A stretch of 64,000 bases of DNA from the NCBI GenBank assembly GCA_964017045.1, contig OZ024802.1, positions 26,600,293-26,664,292 of the forward strand. The letters run 5' to 3'. This stretch comes from Omphiscola glabra. Its lineage: Eukaryota > Mollusca > Gastropoda > Lymnaeidae. Made by a program: the position numbers and the translations under genes. Positions 19,349 through 30,500 of this stretch are shown here, piece after piece (within the stretch, counting starts at the first letter, position 1; each line of letters begins with the position of its first letter). The notes beneath the pieces were generated by a model that was given only the letters and a program-made list of their open reading frames with translations, ran no database searches and was not told the origin of the DNA.

Positions 19349-20640
19349 TATGGCATCTTTCCGTCTACGAGAGACGATAGATTATCTTGTCTGATTGCAG
19401 CTCTTGGTGTGGCTAGTAAGACCGATCCTCGAGTGGCAGTCTCTTTTGCATGTCCCACACACGAATGCCGTGGAGCAGTGTTTTCTGGCCTTTCTCTGCG
19501 CTCTCTTTGCAGCTTCTTCCGCCCTGTAGAGCTCCTCGGCATGTAGTGATCCTGCCTTCACAATACCCCGCCATGTGGATCGATCCTCCGCCAGGTCCTC
19601 CCAATTTGAGATGTTGATGTTGGCTGCTTTCATGTCTCTTTTGCATATGTCTAAGTATCTGAGACGAGGCCGTCCAACTGACCTTTTCCCTGTCGCCAAC
19701 TCGCTGTACAGCACGTCCTTAGGTATGCGACCAGGTTGCATTCGCTTGACGTGCCCAAGCCAGCGGAGGCGTCTTTGGATTAAAATGGCTGGGACGCTGC
19801 ACATATGTGTTTGAGACAGGACATCCGTTTTGGGCACTTTGTCTTGCCATTTGATGTCAAGGATGCGGCGCAGGCATCTGAGGTGGAAGCCATTGAGCCT
19901 TTTTTCGTGCCTGGTATATGTGGTCCAAGACTCGCAACCATAGAGGAGTTCGCTCAGTACGCAGGCCTGGTATACATGCAGCTTAGTTCTTGTTGTGAGT
20001 TTGGCATTGGACCAGACTCTTTTCTTCAGTCTCGCCATGACATTTGCGGCCTTCCCTATCCTACCACTTATCTCATCCTCCATTGAGAGGGTGCTCGAAA
20101 TGTTCGACCCTAGATATGTGAATCTGTCAACAGCATCCAAGTCGCAGTCGTCAATGGAGATAGTGGGGAGAGAGCCAACGTCCTGAGCCATAATGTTGGT
20201 CAGGCCAAACTCTTTGCAGGCAGCGGATAAGCTGGATACAAGGCTCTGCAGACCGTCTGCTGAGTGAGATACTAAAGCGAATAAGAGCTCGCGTAGCATG
20301 ACCTTTCTTATTTTGGTCTTAGCTCTAAGGCGCGCAATGTTGAATAATCTCCCGTTATCTCTAGTGTGGATGTACATCCCATCGCTGTTGTTCTTGAAGG
20401 CATACTGGAGTAAGATGGAGAAGAAGATTGCAAATAAAGTAGGAGCCAGCACGCAGCCTTGCCTTACTCCACTACTTACTGGAAAAGCTTCTGAGGTGGC
20501 ACCGTCATAGCACACTGTGCCCTGCATGTTATCGTGGAACTGTTCGATGATGTTAAGCAGACGTGCAGGGCAGCCTATTTTTTTAGGATCTGGAACAGGT
20601 CGCTTCTGCTGACAAGATCAAAAGCTTTAGTGAAAATTAT
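19349..20640 (-). pseudogene. 5'-truncated non-LTR retrotransposon (LINE) reverse transcriptase
   Basis: The minus ORF from 20527 to 19382 (381 aa) begins inside the RT domain: SSGVRQGCVLAPTLF (motif B region), then ...RELLFALVSHSADGLQ, where the catalytic ADDAA has been lost by an in-frame deletion. It continues through thumb-like LKKRVW...LYGCESWTTY and WLGHVKRM to a terminal zinc motif CGTCKRDCHSRIGLTSH. Frameshifted sequence continues to 20640 (FTKAFDLVSRSDLFQ). Its 3' end resembles that of the copy at 53045-53815. It is catalytically dead and nested in the Helitron-like region. Confidence 0.85.
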
Positions 20641-20860
20641 ATTTAGCTCATAAAAGGGGGAAAAAATAATTTAGGTCCCCGGTCCCAAAACGGAATATTG
20701 TAAAATGTGTGTAATAATTCAGAAACATTTGCATTTTTTTACAATTCACACAATTTTCATCACTTTGGATTCATGGTATAGAAGCACATACGGATATACT
20801 TATATATGTATAGATATAGTTTACCGATTTAAGATAACTTTTTGCAATTATTCAAGGATG

Positions 20861-21480
20861 ATCTGTCTGTCTGTCTGACGTTCTGTCTCTCTGTCTGTCT
20901 CTCTGTCATTCTGTCTGTCTCTCTGTCTGTCTCTCTGTCTCTGCCTCTCTCTGTCTGTCTCTCTGTCGCTCTGTCTGTCTCTCTGTCTATCTCTCTTTCT
21001 CTCTGTCTGTCTCTCTTTCTCTCTGTCTGTCTCTCTGTTTCTCTGCCGGTCTATATGTCTGTCTGTCTGTCTCTCTGTCTCTATGTTTGTCTCTCAAGCT
21101 GTCTCTCAGTCTGTCTCACTGACAGTCTCTGTCTCTCTGTCTATCTCTCTGTCATTATGTCTGTCCCTCTGTCTGTCTCTCTGTCTATCTCTCTGTCTGT
21201 CTGTCTCTCTGTCTGTCTCTCTGTCTACATCTCTGTCTGTCTGTTTGTCTCTCTGACTGTCTCTCTTTCTGTCTCTCCTTCTCTCTCTCTCTCTCAGTCT
21301 GTCTGACTGCCTGTCTGTTTGTCTGTCTGTTTATCTATCTATCTACCTATCTATCTATCAGTAACCTATCTACCTATTTACCATCTACATGCCTACCTGC
21401 CTACCTACCTACCTGCCCACCTACCTACCTAACTACCTACCTACCTACCTACCTATCTACCTAACTATCTACCAATCCAG
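20861..21480 (+). repeat. (CTGT/CTCT)n then (CTAC/CTAT)n microsatellites
   Basis: Long tetranucleotide tracts, with ctgtctgtctct to about 21330 and then ctacctacctat to about 21480. The 154-aa open frame across them is low-complexity artefact. Confidence 0.95.
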
Positions 21481-22048
21481 CTACTATCTACAGACCTGTT
21501 TACCTTCAAAATCTTAAAATTGTACAATTTCATCACAAAATCGTTCAATACATTATCTTAATAGTAAAAAAAAACACTCAGTATATATAATGTATACACA
21601 TCAAAATCGTGAAATTCGTTACTTTTGTACACTCTGATATACTCTCATATAAAATCTTCTTTACTTTTACAATCCCTGATATACTCTCCTATAATCTGAA
21701 CAACGAGTGTGTCTTAGTCACGTATTTTAAAAAAAGATCTAACGAGGTGGTCTTGTGCATGGGTTCTCCCCAATCGATACATTCATTTCTCATAGATATT
21801 TATAAGTCGGGATAGTCTAAATATTATCTAATCGATAAGTTCACTGGATTTATTTTAAAAATTCTCTTAAGCCCCCGTTATAGTGGAAATATCTGTCGTA
21901 CAACTTTATACTGAAAAAAAATTTGTAGTATAACTTTATAATGGAAAAATGTGTTATTCAAACTTATTTTTTGGTATAAACTTGTGGAGACGTAATGTTT
22001 ACCAGCAATCTGTCCATAATTCATTACATACACTTTTAAACTCTTTAG

Positions 22049-22280
22049 TCGGTTGTGCCAGCCAACCCGGATGTGCTATCACTTGGGCCACGAATCGAAT
22101 ACCCAGAAGATTACATAAGAAACGGGTAGTTTAAATCTGATTTGCCAGGATATGGTCCTGGGCCAATGTCGTCATTAGACGTCACGTATGCTCCTCTATT
22201 TGGGGCTACATTTAAGCCAAAAAATCACTACGCTGATATGTCTTTGGGGTCGCAGTGTGTAGACTGTAAGCAACTGAATG
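22049..22280 (+). pseudogene. Orphan coding-like exon with in-frame TAG
   Basis: Between acceptor ctttag (22043-22048) and donor gtaagt (22281) one frame reads VVPANPDVLSLGPRIEYPED, then YIRNG, stop, FKSDLPGYGPGPMSSLDVTY, then APLFGATFKPKNHYADMSLG and SQCVDCKQLN. The composition looks like a real protein rather than chance. The TAG at 22127-22129 interrupts it. Splicing around the stop would need a 23-nt intron and would shift the frame, so I reject that. I do not recognise the family. It could be a decaying exon, an exon of an unrelated gene captured here, or a recoded or assembly-error site. Confidence 0.45.
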
Positions 22281-22439
22281 GTAAGTGTTGCGATGTAACT
22301 TGTGTTCATTTTTTACGCTTCGTTGTTCATTTTTAATTGAATAAATCCATTACGTGGCCTTGATATGTTTTTAAAAAAATATTTAAACTTGGATTAATCA
22401 AGCATTGTTATCGGCTCAGAAATCGTCAAGCTTACAGAT

Positions 22440-22760
22440 CTGATGAGAGATCGAAGGCATATTGATGAATTGTCCATGTCAAATTGATGAATTATCCATG
22501 TCAAATTGATGAATTATCCATGTCAAATTGATGAATTATCCATGTCAAATTGATGAATTATTCATGTCAAACTGATAAATTATCCATGTCAAATTGATGA
22601 ATTATCCATGTCAAATTGATGAAATTATCCATGTCAAATTGATGAATTATCCATATTGATGAATTATCCATTTTGTGTTGATAAATTATCCATTTCATGT
22701 TGATGAACTATTCATGTGGTGTTGATGAATTATCCCTTTACTCTTGATGAATGGTTCATG
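22440..22760 (+). repeat. About 20-bp array (aattgatgaattatccatgt)
   Basis: Some 14 degenerate units, upstream of gene B. No gene is seen from 22281 to 23950 apart from this and the MITE at 23516. Confidence 0.9.
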
Positions 22761-23515
22761 GTATATTGAATTGTTACATTTCGATGTTGTTATACTGCGA
22801 AGAGTCCCAATCTGTGCAGGACATGGGTTTTGGGGGGGGGGGGAATTCCAACAGGTTACGAAGACTGACCACCTGATCTAGTGTGTCAGATTGCACCGGG
22901 ACGAGGCTAGTAGGACCGTTACGGTTACAGTAGTTATTAATCAAGGCATCTGAACGTTATTGTGTGGGGTCAGTTAATTGTAAAGATCCATTTAGGCGGA
23001 GCTAGGCGAGAAGCTGAGCATAGCAGCAGGATGTGGAAACAGTTTGTAGCATAGATAGTCCTGGGAAGGAATACCGAGGGATGTCACGACAATTTCGGGC
23101 GACTAATCAAGGGGGGCCTTTAGTGGGGACTGGAAGAACTCAGCCGGACAGGAGTAGAGAGTCGGGGACAACATGTTTGGCGCTCAGTGCCTTATATAAA
23201 CTGACTTCACGCCGGTTATGACATACCGCAGGGTAATCATTTGGCACAAGCATATATTCAACCACGTGCTGTCATATTTAATAGCGCGAGGGAAGGGGTT
23301 GTAGAATTTGAGGGAGCTGAAGACTGTCGAGCAAATTCAAAATGGAGGGATGCATTTTGGCGCATACTTGAATTCAGTGTTCCTTTGAGACAATTGTAAG
23401 GGGGAACATTTATTCGTTGAATAAAATAATTTCGATTTAATAATAATCAATGTAACGCCCATATTTGTATGCTTCCAATAAATTCTCAACATCTCAAAAT
23501 TTTATTTTTAATTTA

Positions 23516-23667
23516 CCGTATTTATTGGCGTATAACACGCACTTTTTCTTCCTGAAAATAGGGTGCAAATGATGTGTGCGTGTTATACGCCGATACAATG
23601 TTAAGTTTTTTTCCCCTAAAATTTCCTTTTTAAAATGAGGTGCGTGTTATACGCCGATAAATACGGG
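23516..23667. mobile_element. Mariner/Tc1-like MITE, 152 bp
   Basis: Terminal inverted repeats of about 27 bp (ccgtatttattggcgtataa extended by cacgcac), flanked by TA dinucleotides at 23514-23515 and 23668-23669. An internal copy of the TIR lies near 23575-23600. Confidence 0.85.
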
Positions 23668-23990
23668 TATAATAAATTTATGTTTCGCTTTATTGTTCTA
23701 CACATTTTTTTTCCTCGGGCTGCACTTGACTTAAACGAGGCTGGCAGTCCCCCAACCTCCTGCCCCCCGCCCCCCGGAGAGACACTGAAAGAAACACTGT
23801 CCATGATGTAAAATCTACTTGAGTAGGTCAGTCTGAGTTCGACATGGTCTCTGAGTTAGTCAATCGTTTTTAGTTGTGTGGTCTCTCAAAATGGTGTGAC
23901 TAAATATCTTTTTTTTTTACTACTATTTTTCAGGGCTAACATTGTTTGAAAGTCATGCCTTTTCCTCGGGGATTCTCAAACACGGTCGAT

Positions 23991-24048
23991 ATGTTTAAAG
24001 TCCTGGTCGGTCTCCTTTTGATAAAAGACCTACAGCCAGTCAGCAGTG
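23991..24048 (+). CDS. Gene B exon 1: signal peptide
   Basis: MFKVLVGLLLIKDLQPVSS, donor gtaagc. The alternative ATG at 23955 is in frame. A possible 5'UTR acceptor tttcag lies at 23929-23934. Confidence 0.65.
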
Positions 24049-24468
24049 GTAAGCAATACCGTCAAAGAAAATGGGTTTCGGAAGCTGAAAAAACAATAAA
24101 GAGATATGTTCCCAAAACACTAGGAAGCTCAAATTGTTTATAAATTTTTGTGAGACCCACTATCCATTTGTATATACTTGAAATCATTCCCTAGTGTAAA
24201 TTTCCTGATAAATGAAATGCTTTAACAAATTACACTCGGCGATGATATTTTGCACACCAAACTCACATGAAAAAAAAAAGACAAACGACATTTGTTGAGT
24301 TGTGTATGCTAAGAATGTGTAATCGCGTCAATATTAAATTCTTTCTGTTAACTTCGCTTTTGTTTGTGGCTGGCTGGGTGGCTGGCTGGCTGACGTGCTG
24401 ACTGGCTGGCTGGCTGACTGACTGGCTGGATGGCTGGCTGGATGGCTGGCTGACTGGCTGGCTGACTG

Positions 24469-24500
<32 letters not shown>

Positions 24501-27500
24501 ACTAGCTGGCTGACTGGCTGGCTGACTGGCTGGCTGGCTGGCTGACTGGCTGGCTGGCTGGCCGACTGGCTAGATGGAAAAATCTTCTGACGGTGAAATG
24601 GCCCACTTCCCGTCAAGCAATCAAACTGACATTTGGCACCTAGACGCAATGCCGATGACAACAAATTCTTTCAAATTTTCAACCCCAACCCCCTTTAACA
24701 CTTTTTTTCCTGTTTTTCAAGGAGAAGATAAACATGGAATTCCCTCAATCATTTGTTCAAATATCTGTTCAATTATCTATTGAGATATATGTTCAATTAT
24801 CGGTTTCATTAACCTACTTCCTTAAAGTTGAACTGACGTACTCATGTGATGAAGTACTGGGTCGGATGCCGGGCCACGTCAATTTAACCCTAACGACAAG
24901 AACGATGGACAAGCGAACCTTCACCTTAACACATGTCGACCACTTCGACCTGGATACTGACCTCTTCACGATGACCACAGGCCAGGACGGCAGTCTGCAG
25001 TACAAGAAAGAGGCTCTGGTGGATGATCAGGTGAGCTGCATAGGGCATCAAGGTATGTCAGCATTAATGATCAGGTGAGTTAAATAGGACATCAAGGTAC
25101 GTCAGCTTTAATGATCAGGTGAGTTGGATAGGAAATCAAGTTACGTCAACATTAATGATCAGATGAGCTGAATATGGGTTTTAATGCCTTTTTTTTCATC
25201 CAAATCTTTACATTTTTTTTTAAAAAAGCTAAGTTAAACAAGTCAGCCACTAGCAGTAGTTAATAAACAATTGATGTCATTTGCGTGACAGTATCAAAAG
25301 TATTCTATCAAAAACACAATGAATATATGACAAGTTAAATTTTTACAGTTCCTTATTGTATCGAAAGCGGGTCAACATCATCAACATGTTCTCATTTATC
25401 CCAAGTGTTGTAGGGGAGGGGGCACCCGACCACGATTTTTAGATCTATTGATGAGAGATGACGACTAAAATCCTGGTTCTTCCGACTCCAAAGTAAATTG
25501 TTAATCAATTATTTTAATAAAGTTTCTTAAATTCTTCTGTTTTATTTACACAATCCTTCCTCAGAACACGGCCTTCTACCAGGACGGGACGAATGCCGGT
25601 GTTTTCAAAGTCGTGAGAACAGACAGGACGACGAACACACGGCCACACTTGCAGTTTGTACGTCTTTTTTTGTTTTTTTTAAGCACGCTGATGTGTGTAA
25701 TTGTCTTACAATAAAATGGAATTTTAGTGTTTAGGTGCAGTGGTACAACAATTTTAGTGTTCAGGGGTAGTGGTACAACAATTTTAGTGTTTAGGTGCAG
25801 TGGTACAACAATTTTAGAGATTAATTCAACTTTAGCACCTTTAGCTTTTGTGTCGGTGCAGCTACAGAAAATGACAAATTATTGGAGAAAGAGAGAGAGA
25901 AGGGGAGAGAGAGAGAGAGAGAGAGTTAGGTGGTTAGTTTGTTCTCTGTAGTTCGACTTCTAAGTTTTGCGAGTCGTGTTAACAGTTGTTGGACCAGACA
26001 ATGTTTCGAATTTGATGTCGGTAAGTAATCCAGACCGGTGAAGAATTCTTACTAACTTTGTGCACACTTTAAACTAAGGTTACAAAAATTCACATCGTTT
26101 TGTTTTATTTTCCTTTTTAACAAAAAATAGTTTTCATAGAATTTTTTTCAAAAACATTTTTTTTTTTTTTTAATTTAATTAAGCTCTTGCTCCTTTTGCC
26201 TTTTAGACGGTATAGCTACCATACTGCCAAATTTTTATATCACCAATTGAGAAACAAACGAAAAGAGCGGGTGGTTGTCATTTTTTAATAAAGGTAACAC
26301 AATATTACACAACGTAACACATCGTTAAACAAGCTTACGTAAGCTTACACAAGGTAGCATGAGGTACCGAGATGTAACACAAGGTGACACAAGGTAACAC
26401 GAGGTAACACGAGGTAACACGAGGTAACACAACGGGATACCGGGTTATATAATTTGTTTTTCTGCTCCTTTTTCCTTCTTAATTTTTTTTTATTGATTTC
26501 TTTCCTTTTCAATCGGGGGAAAATTTTGTTTAATTTTACATTACAGGAAGGACGATTTATTCTGGGAAATTTGACATACGCACTAGAAGCTAAAACTCGA
26601 GTCAGAAGAGATGTGACGTCCTCAGTTAGTTCACCTAAAGTAGCGTACAGACTCAGAAAGCAAGCACGACGGAGGCAGCATATACTGTATGATGACGAAG
26701 CAGCATGTAAGCAACAATGTTTAAAAGACATTTTTAAAAAAATCAAATCACCAATTATCGACCATGCGTATCGCAACGCAGGGCGTCAAAGAAATATCAT
26801 GTTCTTTTTTTTACTCGGTCATCAACAATTATTCTAAACACATCAGCGTCCATAAAAATCAAATCGCTGGGTTTTCCTTTACTTGTTAATGATCATATAC
26901 AATTATGCTCATATCAGATTCATTTCTAACATTTCATTTCTACATTTCATTTCTAGCATTTCATTTCTAACATTTCATTTCTAACATTTCATTTCCAGCA
27001 TTTCATTTCTAGCATTTCATTTCTAGCATTTCCTTTCTTGCATATCATTTCTAGCATTTCCTTTCTAACATTTCATTTCTAGCATTTCATGTCATGTCAT
27101 GTGATTGGGCAATTCAAAATACACGATGCTCATGTCTCCATTTCAAAATTGATAGTTTATACCTACAACACTGAGAGTAAAGGGATGGTCTATATCAGCG
27201 GTCGGAAAACTCATTAGTGAAACGAGCCAAAAATCGGCAGCAGAACCTGTCAAGAGCCATGTTTTTCGGAGTCAAAACCGATTTGTGGCCGAATGGCCGA
27301 GCCGCACTCAAGTCGCTGAAGAGCCGCACGCGGCTTGCGAGTCTCCATTTGCTGACCACTGGTCAATGTTATCGGTTCCCAGCCTATGCTTCTCGGAGCC
27401 CTTGTAGATTTTAGTCCACTTCCCAGGTGATCTGTAACCGCTCCAGGAAAAAAACAAACAACGTAGGGTCTCGTCGGTAGAAAATTAATTCTAGAATGGG

Positions 27501-30500
27501 CTCCGGGAGTAAAAAAAAAAAAAATTTAAGAAAAACTAATCTCTTTAAACATATCTCTCAATTGAATTGAATTAACCAACAATCTTTCATTATTATGTCA
27601 GCTTAACGCTTTAACGCCCATTGTATATCAAAAACTTCGTTGAAGTACAGTAGAAGCTTTAAACTTTACCAAACACTGATATTTTAAAATGCATTGGTGT
27701 GGTACGGTCTCCCTTTCTATTGTGCTGGGGTTCACTTAAAATCATTCAAGGAAGAGATGGAATGGATTGTTTTTTTAAAAATCAGAAAATGTTAAAATGT
27801 GTAGCTCTGCCCCCCCCCCCCACACACACACACCCAGCCAGAGCCGCCGTGTTACCTCTAGAGGCCACCTATCCCCCCCCCCCTTTTTTCGAGGTTACAT
27901 GCTCCTGCATTTAAAGTTGTTAGTTTAAATGTTTTCCTGTAGGCCAGCGCTTCTCAACATGTGGGTCGTGACATTAAGAAGGTTGAGACCTATAAAATAC
28001 AAAAGTAGGAAAGCTGCTCATGGTCATCACTAGAGACCGACCGAATTTCGGCTTCGGTTTCGGCCGAAATCAGAAAATCACTTTCGTTCGGTCTCTAATC
28101 ATCACTATCGGACAATATCCATGATTCCAAAAAAAAAAAACCGGTTTCTTTGGGAGTACAAAACGTTGTCATAGACCAATGTTATTATTATTTGTTTCTT
28201 TCCTTTTTCAACCAGCCAATATTTCTGAAGACGTGAAGACGACATTGAGGTCCCCGACTCCAGTTCGACGCAGCCGCCGAGCACCAGCCACTTATTACAT
28301 AGACATCGCGGCTGTTGTAGACTACAAATCCTACAGTATTTTTCTAAATCGTCATGGCGACAGAGGCACTGCCCTGCGGGAAATACTCGAGTACTACTCT
28401 TACGTAATCGCCGGTGTGAGTAATCTCTATGAATTTATTCCGTATTTAGGATTGTTATTGTTATCTATAACTACGCTTTTTTTTTTTTTTTTGCGATATG
28501 TAAGTTTAACAATTGAAAAAAGGTCTGGCAATAATACAATCAAAAGAATCTCTAAAGTTATCAAGGTAATTCCCGCTACCAATTTGACCATATAACAATT
28601 TAGCATTACTAAACTGGATTTTTTAAAAAATATTAGCTCGAACACATCAGTAGCAAATACACATAACAACCAATACAATGACTCAGTAGCGGTGACATAT
28701 AATAGTCAAATATCGAAGGCGTGTTAAAACTAAGTATACGAATGCAACATCTCCATGTAGTTTATCTCCTAAAAAGGAAACTTTCACTGCACTTATAGCT
28801 GTAAACATTCAAATTTCTGTGATGTAACGTTCACAGGTAGATCTTCTTTACCAGGGCATCACTTCAACCAACTACAGAATTCGCGTCAGGCTCATCAAAG
28901 TGATTGTCGCAGAGGTACTGAACATTGTTGAAGTATATCGGATAATTTGAAGTACATTGGTTTATATTGAGTACATTCGCTGTTGAAAATATTTTTATTG
29001 TATAATATTGAGATAAGCTGGAATATGTATCCTAGGATGTGTAACTTCAAAGAGAGAGAGTGAGAGAGAGAGAAAGAGAGAGAGAGAGAGAAATATTTAT
29101 GTAATATACGAGGAAGTGTAACTTAAACCATGCAATTTTGACAAACATTTGACATGTGACATGCAAATGATCCAAAGAAACATTAGATTTAGGTAATCTG
29201 ATTGTTACAAATATTCCATATCTTCAATGTCGAATATTTGCCGGTATTATTCTCATTAAATTGCGTTCAAATCAAAAGAGTCTTAACATTGCGGCTAGGG
29301 CTTGTCCAACACCTCGTTTATAAACCACTCATATTCCACCGTGACCCCCTAATTTTCCTTCACCCCATGATAATCCTCAGGTGGCTTCTGCTTCAACTTT
29401 CACTACAGCTCACGTCATAAGAAATGATACACTAGATTCGGGATATGCATTCGATGCGTTTAGGGCTTTTCTGGTCGGAAGTGGTCGTGTTCTGGTCGGG
29501 CCTCACGATCACGCGATGTTATTCACCGGGTAAGTCGCTTAAACGTTGCGTTTTAAATACACGTTTGACAATTACAGTACTGAATGGAAGCCGGATCTTT
29601 AGGTGTTCGTGGGTCTGTGCTAAGCTTTCCGTTGAGGGGCTATTATGTCTTAGGCCGCGGCTATTGGGACCCGGGATTTAGACCCGAAAAAGAGTCAGAG
29701 GTTGGGTTTATTAAAAAAATTTTTTTTTAATATTACTGTTTGGATTGTAAGACAAAATTTTGGTATCAAATGAAAGATAATTGAACGGACTTCATGTCTG
29801 TAAACTTACTTTTTTCAAATTAACTAAAATAAACTACCACAAATGACATCCGAATAGCATTTTGTCTAAAGTAATCTGGGACAGAATAGCCACTTCGTGT
29901 TTCTTAACAAAAAATTATTTCCTTCGTGGTGGTTCTAGGGCGATAATGAAAAATTGCAATTTGAGCGCCTGAAATCAATATTTTTTTAAAAAGTTACGCA
30001 CCTGTTGTTTAAGCAAAAAGAAAATCTTGTAACTCAAGGAAACAGTATACAAACTGTGTTTCCTAGCGCGCCATTGCATAAACATAGGTAGAGCAAAAAA
30101 AGTGGATCTGACTTTATTTAAAACATATTTATTTCCACAACATTTTGTTTTTACTGTAAAATTTAGAACGGGATAAACGGACAGTATCTGTTTTCTTCAA
30201 CGACCTCGCTGTTAGTATAATATAAATTTTTAAGCTTTAAATGTTTTCAGAGTCAACAGGGTGATGCACCAAAAATGTTTAGCTCTTAAGGACATGGGGG
30301 AGCTTTGGTTCAATTTGTCTTGAAAGATTTTGAACGGTAAACCATATCACAAACAAAAACAAAAAAAATAAAAGAGAAAATGAAAACAAATTACGGAGCC
30401 ATCCTGCTAACAACACGCTCTGTTGTTGAGAATCAAGACCAAACTGTCGCCTCCTCCCCCCCCCCCCACCCTATATCCACTTCCACGACGAGACGTAAAG

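Noticed and set aside
19575..20510. Several plus-strand frames of 63-93 codons
   Set aside because: Shadows of the minus-strand LINE reverse transcriptase.
20842..21306. 154-codon LSVSLSVCL frame
   Set aside because: Translation of a CTGT/CTCT microsatellite.
22126..22148. Intron that would remove the TAG of the orphan exon
   Set aside because: It would be only 23 nt and would put the downstream part out of frame, whereas the unspliced sequence is in frame on both sides of the stop.
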